A DNA stretch of 64,000 nucleotides from Lumnitzera littorea (Eukaryota > Streptophyta > Magnoliopsida > Myrtales > Combretaceae), in the NCBI GenBank assembly GCA_024138015.1, contig JAMXBB010000003.1:9749265-9813264 (forward strand). The letters run 5' to 3'. This document shows positions 38,453-49,347 of the stretch, in pieces; position 1 is the stretch's first letter; each line of letters starts with the position of its first letter. The notes under the pieces were generated by a model, which saw only the letters and a list, made by a program, of their open reading frames with translations, did not search any database and had not been told where the DNA came from. The position numbers and the translations under genes are program-made.

Positions 38453-39850
38453 CTAGATATGTTGTTTTGAAAATCCATCTATGAAAGCCTTTAGATTTTT
38501 GTCTATATAGCCATCCAACTTCCCAGCCCCCCTTGCCAATTCCTTCCATTTTTGGGCATTCTTCCTCAATTCTTCACCTTTTGCACTAACCCCTATTACC
38601 AGTTCCAAACACTTCTTAATCTCACCGCTTTCTACTATTCGTTCATCATTTTTGGTGAGTTGAATCCCTGTCTTCCAAAAATCTTCAACACGCTTCGCAT
38701 TTGTTGGTTGATCAGCCCATTGTGGAATAGTCACCAAGGGAACTCCACAAACCAAGCTCTCTAGAGTTGAGTTCCACCCATAATGCGTTAAAAAACATCC
38801 TATTGAAGGGTGTGACAGGACCTCTACCTGCGACACCATGGTGCCATCATCCCTTGCTTGTCTAGTTCCTCTTTGCAGCTCAACTGTCCTCTGTCTTCAT
38901 TCCCTTCCATTCCTTGATCTCGAATAACCCACAAGAATGGCCTGGCCGTATTGAGTAATCCGCATGCCTTTTCCTCTATCTGCTGCTTGGGCAACATGTT
39001 GATGCTTCCAAAGGCTACATAGACCACAGACCCTTCAGGTTTTGTATTTAGCCAGTCAATAGACTTTCTAGACCCTTCAAAAAGATCACCTCCATAAGTA
39101 GTATGGGAAGGACCATCCCCATCCAGAAAAGCAGATGGAGTCAGTGGTCCAATTGCAACCATATCAAGCTTGTCAATGGCTTTCAAAGCCTCTGCCACCA
39201 AGGCATCAAACGTGTTCACAAGCACTTTTGGTTCCTCCTTGATGTTAACAATATGCTTCTTCAACAGTGGATCAGCGTAGTCATACTTATTGCCGGGTTG
39301 TATAAAAGAAGGGAGATTGCGGAGTAAGAGCAGTGGAATCCCAGGCAATTTTATAGAGGATAAAGGATCATCATCATGCATACTTTTTATAGCATCACCA
39401 TAACCATTGAAGTTGTAGTAATAAATATCCAACACAGCAGCAGGTCAAGCCCAAAGAAGCACCGAGGGAATTCGAAACGACCGAGCAACTTCCACCACCC
39501 AGGGGACGACGGTGGTTTATATTACGCAAGAAAACGATCGACCCTTGTTGATGCTTGCCCTGATTTGTTCCTTTAGAGTTTCCAATCCACAGCGTTCAAG
39601 CTTCGCCATATAGAGCGAGAAGCTACTGTCGAGTGTGATATCCTCTCCATCATCAATGCCATCCGAAAAATTGGCGAAGGACAACTGTTGTGGAATACTA
39701 GATTTGTTCATGAGACGGTAAGCGGACACACTTGTGGAGAAGGTAACATGAGCTCCATGGCGGAGGAGATGTTTTGATAGTTAGAGAGCCGGGTTTACGT
39801 GGCCTTTGCCGGGAAATTCTACCACAAAAAAAAGGTGCTGGTGCTGCCAT
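38453..39850 (-). pseudogene. UDP-glycosyltransferase (UGT75 type) pseudogene
   Basis: Co-linear along its whole length with the intact gene at 26,210-27,604. Lesions read from the sequence: a net +4-nt change just after the start codon, around an eight-T run (39,826-39,847); TAA replacing a Gln codon after 'VNPAL' near 39,780; TAA replacing the Tyr of 'VIYTT' at about 39,516; TGA replacing the Gln of 'WAQPAA' at about 39,445; and a one-nt deletion in the PSPG box (TGTTCGCAG to TGTCGCAG) near 38,834. The PSPG HCGWN motif is also HYGWN. The reading frame between the N-terminal indel and the PSPG deletion is otherwise kept, and sequence similarity to the live copy is high, so the decay is moderate in age. 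No functional product is expected. Flanks on both sides match the live gene. Confidence 0.95.
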
Positions 39851-40710
39851 TTCTACTCCAATGAACAAAGTGAAATGGACTTATTTTTACCTTTGTCCGA
39901 CATCACTGTAACTTTTTTTTTTTTTTTACTTAATATGGATTTCGATTTCAAGCGATCGATGTTTGCTGTCAAATATGCAAAAAGGAAGTTCTCTGTGGTG
40001 GTAGGAAGGCAGCACTGTGCATGGGCGGTGAATGGCTCGCTGCACTGGATCAGTGCATATCTTCTTCAAGATAACCTTTTTCAAGGATTACGTCTGGGAT
40101 GACGAACCAAGCAGGAAAATTGAAAACGGATGTTCCTTTCTTCACATGGGTTAAGATAAGATACTGGCTATTTATTAAGCATATAAAATAAAAATTTCAC
40201 ACACACACACACACGCAAGCACACACACGCACATATATATATATAATTATCAAATCAGATTTAAAGGAACCAATCACATTTAATTCAACTTTAATTTTCT
40301 GCTGGAGCTTAAAGTTCAAGCTCATCTCAATTAAATTCAAACATCTTATAAATTTTTCCTAATTGATAATAAATTCATACATATTTAAATAAATTATAAA
40401 TTATATTAAACTTAATTAGGGTCACCAATCTAGCAAACTCAATGTTCTAAAAATCGAGCTTAGCTCGATTTATTATTGGAATTGATTGAGTCAAATTCAA
40501 ACTAAATATCATCGAATCAAATTTAAATAAAACTCAAATTATACTCAAATAGTTTATGAATCGTTTTGATTAATGCACACCCTTAATGAAAAAGTACTAT
40601 TATGGCTTGGCTTAGTGTACTTTTCCTTTTCTTCACTTTAGTGCTGAAGGAAACCGGGATAATTTTGTTTATTTAATTTTTTATTCAAATTATTTTACTA
40701 TTCTTTGAAG
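39851..40710 (-). other. Duplicated 5' flank of the pseudogene, interrupted by repeat sequence
   Basis: Blocks homologous to 27,605-28,230 appear at 39,851-40,140 and again at 40,640-40,700. The interval 40,198-40,590 is extra: a (CA)n/(TA)n microsatellite (40,198-40,247), then AT-rich sequence ending 'ATGCACACCC' (40,574-40,583), which is typical of hAT-like MITE ends. A MITE probably landed in this flank after the duplication. Confidence 0.5.
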
Positions 40711-41606
40711 TGTTATGGCTTGGCTTGTTGTCATTATTTTCTGTTCTTTTCTTTTTTGGAAAAAATAAATATGTTTATTCGTTTCTGTACGCGTGCCACA
40801 TGGCTTGCATCTTCTTTAACATTGTTTGTGCCGCCTCGGATAATATTGATGAACGTATCCTTTGAGACTATTATACGTAAATTGCATAAGGCGGCTTAAA
40901 AATAAGTGCTAAAAACGCGTAAAATTTTTGGTAACATAATTAAAAATTATTTTGTACCAAAAGGTACAAAAAGTTGGTAGATAGTAAAAGTTTATAAATA
41001 CTACCTAGATACTGTCAAAACATTTACAGTGCTACTAGAAATGTATAAAAAGATACATTTTTTTTTGTTTAGATACCCTCTAGATTCTACAAGGAGTATG
41101 CTTGTTACAAATTCCTAACAGTTTCATATTCTTTAAAGAAATTAACATGAATAAGTACAATAAAAATCACGTCTTTATTTTGCTATGAAAACTACTAAAT
41201 GGAGTCTAATATTTGTTTACACTAATGTGAGACTCACTTTTAGCATGTTGTTTGTTGTTAAGCTATTTAGGCTATAGACCTTCAAGCCTAATCCGATCTT
41301 TTCAAAGCAATGAATGAGTTAGGGAGCCCATGAACAAGCTCTACAATATCCAACTGAGTTCTCTAGTGTTTAGTCAACCTCTTCATGATCTAGCACATGT
41401 TACCAACGCTAAGGCTAACTTCATTAGAGCTCGAATCAATCTCCAGGAGCTCAGCCAACCTCACCTGAGAATGTTCTCTAAGCTTCCTTCTCACTCCATC
41501 CCTTTACAGCCTAGGTCCTCAAACCCACAATGCAAAGGCCTAGCACATAAACTCAAATGAGGTTTAGGTAGGAACAATTTGGCAACTAACACAAGTACAT
41601 AGCTAG
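40711..41606. other. Unassigned DNA, no supported gene
   Basis: Short frames at 40,705-40,899 and 41,330-41,560 have no recognisable domain. Nothing else is seen. Confidence 0.4.
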
Positions 41607-42050
41607 TGTACGGGGCATATTCCTCCTAATGCTCCAGTGCAACACTTAGCATCCCTAAGTACATTAAGGAAGGTTAAGTCAGCTTATAAACATTAACATA
41701 AGTTTTAGAGAGAGAAAGTAAAGAAAGAGAAGCTTTAATATCAAATGAATTACTCAAAGTTTGAATGAATACATAACTAAGAGGATTACCCTTATATATA
41801 CAAAAGGCTTATTTGAATGAATGGCTAAGATTGATTTGATCCAATGGTTACAATTTATCCATACCTACCATATCTACCAATCTTGCCTACTTAATATACA
41901 AAACATCTAAATATCTAGAAACCTTCTAGAATCTTTCACTCTTTTAGAATCTTTAAAGTTTCTAGAAGCTTCCATTACACTTAGGCTTCTAATCTTCCAT
42001 CTATGGGCTATAGGAAACTCTTAGACATAATATCTTCTAAGTTTGTAACA
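41607..42050 (-). mobile_element. 3' LTR of a Ty3/gypsy element
   Basis: About 444 bp. On the minus strand it starts TGTTACAAAC at 42,050 and ends GCCCCGTACA at 41,607. It aligns with 43,697-44,095 in the same orientation. A purine tract (AATGGGGAAGAA, minus strand, 42,051-42,062) precedes it. Confidence 0.8.
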
Positions 42051-42790
42051 TTCTTCCCCATTCAATCCAGCAATACCCTTTCCTCATGAAACCTCTAAAT
42101 TTAACCACAATGCCTTGGTTGTTTCTTAACTAGCCTCACTTTCTAGCAACCCCTTCCAAGCAACCATATATTCATGCATTGATGATTGAACTTAGCATTA
42201 TACATATCCATCTGCTAGAATTTCTTCCACTTCCCTATCATACGAATCTCGTATACCTAGTGGGGCTCTTTGAGAGATCATCCTTTTGGATCTTCTTTGT
42301 CTTCGTAATAAGGCTTCGACATATTCACATGAAACACCAAGCACAATTTTATCCATGATTGCAACTCAAGCTTATAGGAGACTTCCCTACTCTTTTTAGT
42401 ATTCTAAATGGCCCTTCATATCTCCTTAATAACCCTTTATGTAACTACCCTCTAGTGCATTAAATTGGGTGTAATTTAACCAACACTTGGTCTCCAACTT
42501 GGTATTCTATCAGTCTCTTCTTCCTATCAGCAAACTTCTTCATCCTGTTGATAGATCCATGTAGATAAGTTTGAGCTAAATCCCTTCTCTCTTGCTATTC
42601 CCTTGCAAATCTATATGCTAGAGGGCAACTTCCCATATATCCAGTAGCAACCTTGTAAGGGCTTAAAGGTTGCTTCCCCATAACGGTCTCAAAAGGACTT
42701 CAACCTATAGACTCGTTCTTTTGCAAGTTAAAAGAAAATTGTGTAATGTCTAGCCCATAAAGTGCCTTAAGTATAATTCTATGAGGGCAT
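42051..42790 (-). pseudogene. Ty3/gypsy integrase C-terminal fragment
   Basis: On the minus strand the sequence encodes, with stops, the integrase tail: 'PLSPYKVATGY' and 'AYRFARE', then 'KKFADRKKR', then 'YQVGDQVLVKL', 'RRYEGPFRILKRVGK' and, after a frame change, 'LVFHV' and 'KPYYEDKEDP'. These are the conserved blocks that follow the catalytic core in plant gypsy integrases. The core itself, RT, RNase H and protease are absent: the fragment joins directly to gag sequence near 42,780. It is non-functional. Confidence 0.8.
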
Positions 42791-43680
42791 CTTTTAGGTT
42801 GAGATCTACGATCTCTAACATTAACTCAGAAAATTCCTGCATATATTGCTTCATCTCACCCTCATAGGTTAGATGGTGCAACTTAACCTTAGCTTCCTTA
42901 GAAGCATTTTGAGGAGAGAATTGACCCTTAAATTCTTTAATGAAACCATCCTAAGTGTTAATGCCATTCACCCTCCTACTCTACCAAACTACAGCAGAAT
43001 CCTTAGAGTACATGGCAACATTATGTACCTTACCCAATTCATCCAAGATGCTAACAGCATTGAAGTACTACTCCAATCCCTATAAGAAACTATCCACCTA
43101 ATAGGCAGAATGTGTATCCTTGAAGTATTCAGGCTTTAGAGCATCAACCTTATGAACTAGCTAAATAGTCATTCCATTAGCCACAGATGCTATACATACT
43201 ACCAACTGGTACTGGTTTTTGAAGTCTTCAATTTCCTAGCGCATAGCCACAATCACAGCATCGATGTTGGTCTCTTAAGCCTCTCCCTTGGCCTTTAAGG
43301 CATTAACCCGAGTCTCTAGGATTTCCCCATCCTCCTCAATAGCTACAATGCTTGAGCTCTTCTAAGGTCTAGTTCAATGCTCCCTGTAGCTTTCCATGAA
43401 GTTCCTTCCCTAACCCCTCTATACGACCTTCATACTCATCCAATTATTCCTTAGCTTCAGTAATACTCAATTCTATCTTACCCACTCCGACAAGGAAAGA
43501 GTTCAATGAGTCCTTAAACCTAGCCCTAGTCCTTAGACCTAGCCCTAGTCCTAGCCCTAGCCCTAGCCCTAGTAATACGACAATCTCCTCGATCAACCTG
43601 CTCTTTGACCATGGAGACATTGTTGTCACCTCCATAAGACATCTTCCCTAAACTTAGGCTTTAGCTCTCCCCTAAACCTA
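42791..43680 (-). pseudogene. Ty3/gypsy gag fragment
   Basis: On the minus strand, about 42,960-42,795 encodes the Retrotrans_gag core ('FKGQFSPQNASKEAKVKLHH', then 'QYMQEFSELMLEI'). The segment next to the PBS (43,635-43,444) opens with 'MEVTTMSPWSKSRL' and contains a Gly-Leu repeat made by a CCCTAG hexamer array. Gag would form the virus-like particle. Stops break the frame, and the protein switches to integrase sequence near 42,780, showing a large internal deletion. Confidence 0.75.
43518..43573 (-). repeat. (CCCTAG)n hexamer array, telomere-like but not telomeric
   Basis: Tandem CCTAGC/CCTAGT units with small variants, giving GGGCTA repeats on the minus strand and a Gly-Leu-Gly-Leu stretch in the gag frame. 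Plant telomeres are usually CCCTAAA, so this is a microsatellite within the element. Four GGG runs on the minus strand make a quadruplex possible. Confidence 0.85.
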
Positions 43681-43692
43681 GTTCTAATACCA
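43681..43692 (-). other. Primer-binding site, initiator-tRNA-Met type
   Basis: The minus strand reads TGGTATTAGAAC, matching TGGTATCAGAGC at 10 of 12 positions, a few bases after the end of the 5' LTR. It fixes the element's orientation. Confidence 0.75.
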
Positions 43693-43696
43693 CCTA

Positions 43697-44095
43697 TCAT
43701 GGGCATATTCCTCTTAACACTCCCATACGGCACTTAACGTCTCTAACCATACTAAGAAAGGCTAAGTCAGCCAACAAATCTCACACAAGTTTTAGAGAGA
43801 GAAGCTCTAATATCAAATAAATTACTCATGGTCTAAATAAATATAGCTAAGGGGGATCACCCCTATTTATACAAAAGGCCTATGAATGAATTGATTCATT
43901 CTAATGGATACGATTCATCCATACTTACCATATCTACCAACCTTACCTACTTAAGATACAAAATATCTAGATATTTCAAGAGACCTTCAAAATCTTCCAT
44001 TGGACTTAGGCTGGGCTTGATTGACTTAGGCTTTTGATCTTCCATTTATAGGCTTTAAGAACCTCTTAGGCAAAATATCTTCTAAGTCCATAACA
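43697..44095 (-). mobile_element. 5' LTR of the Ty3/gypsy element
   Basis: About 400 bp, aligning with 41,607-42,050. On the minus strand it starts TGTTATGGAC at 44,095. It contains 'CCTATTTATACAAAAGG' (43,861-43,877) as a plausible TATA region. The flanking pentamers (CACAC at 44,096-44,100 and GCTAG at 41,602-41,606) do not match, so a target duplication is not demonstrated. Confidence 0.75.
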
Positions 44096-45988
44096 CACAC
44101 CTATCCTAAGGTCTCCTCTATAGATCTTGTGATCATGATCCATTTTCTTAAATAGCTCACTAGACTCGCCTATAAATACTAAGGAAGTAAGTGAAGGGAG
44201 TTATACGTTCTCACTCTCGATCACACTTTTTTTTTTTTCTCTTTCTCTTTAAACACTTCCTAACTTAAACGTTAGAATAATCGTCCTAGAACTAGTCCTT
44301 TGAGCTTATTATGCTTATTCTGCAAGTTATCTACATCCTCAAGACTCCTACCAAAATCACCTTTCAACAAAACTTAAGTTTGTTGTGATCCAAATTATAC
44401 TCCTTTATCTAACACTAAAAAGAACATAAACTTATCAACTTTAATATTAATCATGGAAGCCAACAAATAAAAACTTTAATTTCTAAATGAGACCCATAAT
44501 CATTATCACTTCATTTGATAGTTAGCATAAAACAATTCATAATATAATGCCTTTCAAGTTGAAATTTCATTTTTAGAAAACCGCATTGATTTGACACTCT
44601 TTTTTTTTTTAATTATTGTAATAGAGAAGAAGGAAAGAGCTTCATGACTTTTTTTATTATTTTTAGTTGTTCAAATGAATAGTACCATAATTGTAAAATA
44701 ATATCATTTTGGTTTTTAATAGGAATAATAATAATTTTTTGGCTAGAATATATTTAAAAATTAAGATTGATATTAATAAACAAAAAAATTGCATCGATTT
44801 AAATCCATAAGTACATAGTCTTAGGTTATTAATGACTAACAATATACTTAAGATAACTTATAACTCCATAACACACATATGTAAATGTAATATATATAAC
44901 CACTCGAAATTCAAATCCACATATTGTTAATCATGTCATCTTATAATCAACACCAAAATAGCTGTCAGATAGTTAGTCTATTTACAAGCACAAAACTAGA
45001 CCTAGGAAAGGGTTGGGTCCGATTTGTAAAACCAAAACCAACCTGGCAATTTACTAACCAATCCGAACCCATGGGTTACAGGTTTGAATCGTCACTTAAC
45101 CTGCCAAGCTTGGTGAGTCAATGCAATTCAATGTGCCGAGGTTGAACAAACAGGCAAATCAACCTATCAATTCCAACCTAAAAATTAAAAAAATATAAAA
45201 AGAAAATTTTTATAAATTAAATTTAAATATTCCCTCTAATTAAAATATAAAATAAAATTGAATATATATTATTTATATTCATAAATTGATATTGAAACCA
45301 AATAATACATATGAGTTTATAAAAAAAAATTAAAACCTGCATATTTTAATGTTGGTAAACGTATATAGTTATGGTGTAAAATTATTACTTTAATCACCAA
45401 AAGAGTTCGGAGCATAAGATATCACAAGTTTCATACAATCTTGTCTAATTTTTGAAAAAGCAATTAGTTTTGTAAATAATATATTTTAATAATTTATAAA
45501 AATGTAAGTGTATTTATAATTTAATACTATTAAAAGTCTTAACAAATATACTTATACCGTATATAAAAGGTGAATATATTATAAATAATAAATAGATGCT
45601 ATTCTTTTTACAATATTAATTAAACTCCCATATAAACTATAATTTAATATTACACAAAACCCTATACCTCCCACAATGATCCTTTCCACAACTTCTCCTT
45701 CGACTTTCCAATCAATCCATGGCATCATTATGATCAACAGCACACTGCTATGTAGCACGTGTAACTAAGCAAATCAGTTGGTGTATAATTCAAAAATACC
45801 ACTACACATTGATCAATGAGTGTCAAATGAACTCACCAATCTGTCAGATTCATAATCATAACCAAATAGAAACTTACGTTTCACTTTTATTATGATTTAT
45901 TAACATATAATCCTAACAAGCACAAGATAACAACCAAGATTACATACCTATTTTCTAAAAATCTCAATTCCTTACTTCAGTATTCTCA
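44096..45988. other. Unassigned AT-rich DNA with a MITE-like patch
   Basis: At 44,997 the sequence starts TAGACCTAGGAAAGGGTTGG, like the ends of the elements at 30,250 and 63,886, followed by CCAACC/GAACCC-rich sequence to about 45,175. A right end with matching inverted repeat was not found. No gene supported. Confidence 0.4.
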
Positions 45989-48900
45989 CTTAAGCCCAAT
46001 TCACATTGTGAACCCTGTACTTAGCAATTAGGAATTAAGCAAGTAAATTTAAAATATCGGTAAAACTAACTTGATAAACCTAAAAATTTATGTATGGGCC
46101 CAAGACATTAGATGAAAAGACCCTGTAGGCCTAGATATTAAAAAATATAATAAAATAATAAATATATAGCTAAAATAGTACAATTTAATTATATTATTTA
46201 TTATTCACTGTAAATGCATGAAATAAGTTTTGTTAATTTGTAAATTTTTAGAGATAAATTATATATGTAATAAAATTTATACGGGACATAAAATAATACA
46301 TATAATATATGTATATGTGCCATAGGTAATTTTTAAGTATAAACATATACTCACATTTAGCTAAAATACCTTAATATACATGATTTAGGCTAAAATAATC
46401 CAAGAAAATAAATAAAAAAAATTTAAATATAAAAAATCATTGAACAACTGGTAACTTAACAATTAAGTGTATAAAAGCACATGACAGCTATTGGAGTTGT
46501 AAAAGTTCATCAAGATGCAAATATAGTGTGATATTTAAGGATAAAATGCAAGAAGAGAGAGAAAGAATTGTAATTCAAGCTTGAATGGTCAAGAAAAACC
46601 CAAAAACTCTCTTCAACATATTTAACATTCAAATAAGGAATTAGAAAAATTCAAATGAGAGTTTGAAGATCAAAGGAATAAATTTGGGAAAAATTACAAA
46701 ATTGATGCGCAATATTGGGAATTTAGTGGCACATCGGAGTAAAGAGGAATTAGGAGTCAACCAATCACCCCACCATAAAGTGTAGCCGGCGACTAGCTAC
46801 CAACAATAGAGTGGCCACTAGCGGTGGCCAAAGGTAAGCTTTCGATAAGGCCTATTCTTGTCCGATTTTTAGAAATCTTATAAAAATATCAAAATTGCCT
46901 AGAAAAGTATGAAAAAAAATTATTCTCATATATTTTTGTATATAGAATCCAAGAAAAATATCAATTTGTTTAAATTTGGTAGCCAATATATACATCCTTA
47001 AGAAATAGATAAAATCGAACAATTTTCAAAGTTGAAATAAATTAGGTTATAACGTAGTTTCCACTTCAAATCTTTTCTATAAACTATCCTAAGTTAATAC
47101 TAAATTTCTATGTCAAAGTTTTTCATAATATTAATTTCCATATTTTTATTTAATTTTTGAGCTAAAATGATGCTTAAATAGTGTATTTTAGTGAAAATAA
47201 TGTGTTCCCTTTGATAATCTTACTTAGGCACTAAGTTTGAATCATATTTAGAGTGTATATAACTGTTCTGGAGTGGTTAACTTAGTTGTTGAAGTGAGAA
47301 GGATGAGAAGTTGGAAGTTGGCCTTAAATAATTAAAGTTGATATTTGACCAATTTAGGGAATTTGATATAATTGATTACTTATGATGGAATAAATGAAGT
47401 AATGGAAAGTAATGAGAACTAAGGAATGGGTGTTTGAAGTGTTATTGCTAATTTTCATTTGATGTTATGATTATAACTTAAAAAGAAGTTAGTAAATTAG
47501 CTAAATTTAGGACTTTAGTTATGAGCAAAGGATAATTCAAAGGCTTTTAGTAATGAATAATGCATTAAATTGATAGTTAGAGGATAGTTCAAAGGCAAAA
47601 TTCTTAAGTAAATGTTAAAACAAGGGAAGCAAAGGATTAGTCAAAGAATAATGTTATTAAAACTCCTATAGAAAACAGGGTCAGAGGATAGCTTAAAGGA
47701 CTTTTGGGTAGAAAGTTTAACATAGAAAAGTTTAGCAGCTATCTCAAAGAATAAAATTGGTATAATGAATAACCCTAATTAACTTAGAGACAAACTCAAA
47801 GGATTTTCGACTAAAGGAATTTACTATGAATTTACTCAAAACTAAACTCAGAAGATTTTTAGACTAAAGAAAAGTACTATAAAACTTCTCAAAACTAAAC
47901 TCAGAGGATTTTAGACTAAAGAAAACCATTATAAATCTACTCAGATGATAGCCTAAAGGATTCGGTTTATTAGGGTAAATTATAAAATCCATTAATCGGT
48001 TAAGAAATCAAGATTTTTAAGTGAAATTAACTTAAGAAATTTATGACTAAATAATCAAAAACATATAAAACTAACTAATGATTAAGGAATTAAGGCTTGA
48101 AAACTGATATATGTTGTATTTCTCAGAACAACTGAAGATCAAGGGGGCAACTGTCAAGAGTAAGGTGTTCATAAGTGCAGGTAAGTTAGGATCTATACTT
48201 AGTAGCATATTGAAGTATCATGTCAAGATACTTGGAGAACTAAGAATGATTGTTTATGGTTGTAATTAGATTATATGTGTATGTGTCATGTGTATGCTTG
48301 TGATACTAAGTGGTGATTGGGAATTGAACTCTGAGTGTTGCTTTCTGTTTGATATATCATACCTTATGTATATGAACTTAGTTACTTACCTGATAAATCA
48401 AACTGATCTTGAATCAATTAAAGACCTAACCTGACATTTATGATAACCCAATAAGGGTAACGATTAGATTATTATACTAAATATCGACACTTTAATGAAA
48501 ATAGCAAAAATGGTCATTTTCCCACCCTTAGTTGAACTAAGTGAGAAGAGAGGAAGTCGTAGTAAAATTGGAAACTGTGGTTCAAATGTTCTCTAGGAAA
48601 ACAAAGCGTCTCCATTGCACAAGCCTAGATTTAGTCTGATAGTATCATGTTAAAACTCCTCAAAATCCAAGTTAGAGTTAATGGAATTACTTTGATTTCA
48701 CAATAAAATGATTAAACATTGTGAGATGCTATATCATTATCTATTGCATTTGCATTTAAATTAATGATTGAACAACTATACTTATTAATGTACTCTTATG
48801 ACTTTGTTCCTTCTTACTAAGTTAGTTGAGCACACATCCAAATAGATTGTTTTACAAGTACAGAATAGCACCAAAAGATGTCTCAATACAATTATCTGCA

Positions 48901-49347
48901 GGTTAGTTCCAATAGGTTAGGAAGTGAAGTGATGAAATCTAAAGAATCGAATGAACTCATGTTACTTTTGTTTTTCTTTTGTGGGATGATTCTAAAGTCT
49001 TCTTAAGAGGTCTTATAATATTCATTGGCTTACTGTTATGTCTATATATGTAAGGTAGTTCTCCTATGGAGATGTACAGTTTCTTCTAAAAACTATGAAA
49101 CTTTTGATGTATATAAGGTTATGTATAAGAATTCATCTAGTTATAAGTATTAGAATATGTATTTTGTAAAGTGTTGCTCCACAGCTCTAATCTTCTACAA
49201 GTGCTCATCTGACTACTTCACTGGTTGAGTCATCATTCGCCTTGTATAGGTTATACTTATGTTAGTAACTAAGAGGATAGCTTTTAACCTAGATTGGTTT
49301 ACACAGTAGGACTATTGCAAGTCTTCAAGTTTGAGGCACGATACACA
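45989..49347 (+). mobile_element. Family B LTR, near full length
   Basis: Reverse complement of 51,393-54,485: start 'CTTAAGCCCAA' (consensus TGTAAGCCCCAAAG), a GTGGCC-rich patch at 46,760-46,840, the conserved block at 48,520-48,930, and the end 'GGACTATTGCAAGTC...GAGGCACGATACA'. Flanking pentamers TCTCA (45,984-45,988) and TTTCA (49,348-49,352) match at 4 of 5, suggesting an old solo LTR. No PBS follows it. It contains a run of loosely repeated 'CAAAGGATAG'-like phrases at 47,520-47,960 not obvious in the other copies. Confidence 0.6.

Noticed and set aside
43518..43573. Interstitial telomere repeat
   Set aside because: The unit is CCCTAG, not the CCCTAAA common in plants, and the array lies inside a gag frame of an LTR element.
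44989..45660. A hAT element bounded by CACAAAAC octamers (44,989-44,996 and 45,653-45,660)
   Set aside because: The octamers match, but the right side has no inverted copy of the TAGACCTAGG left end, so the match may be chance.
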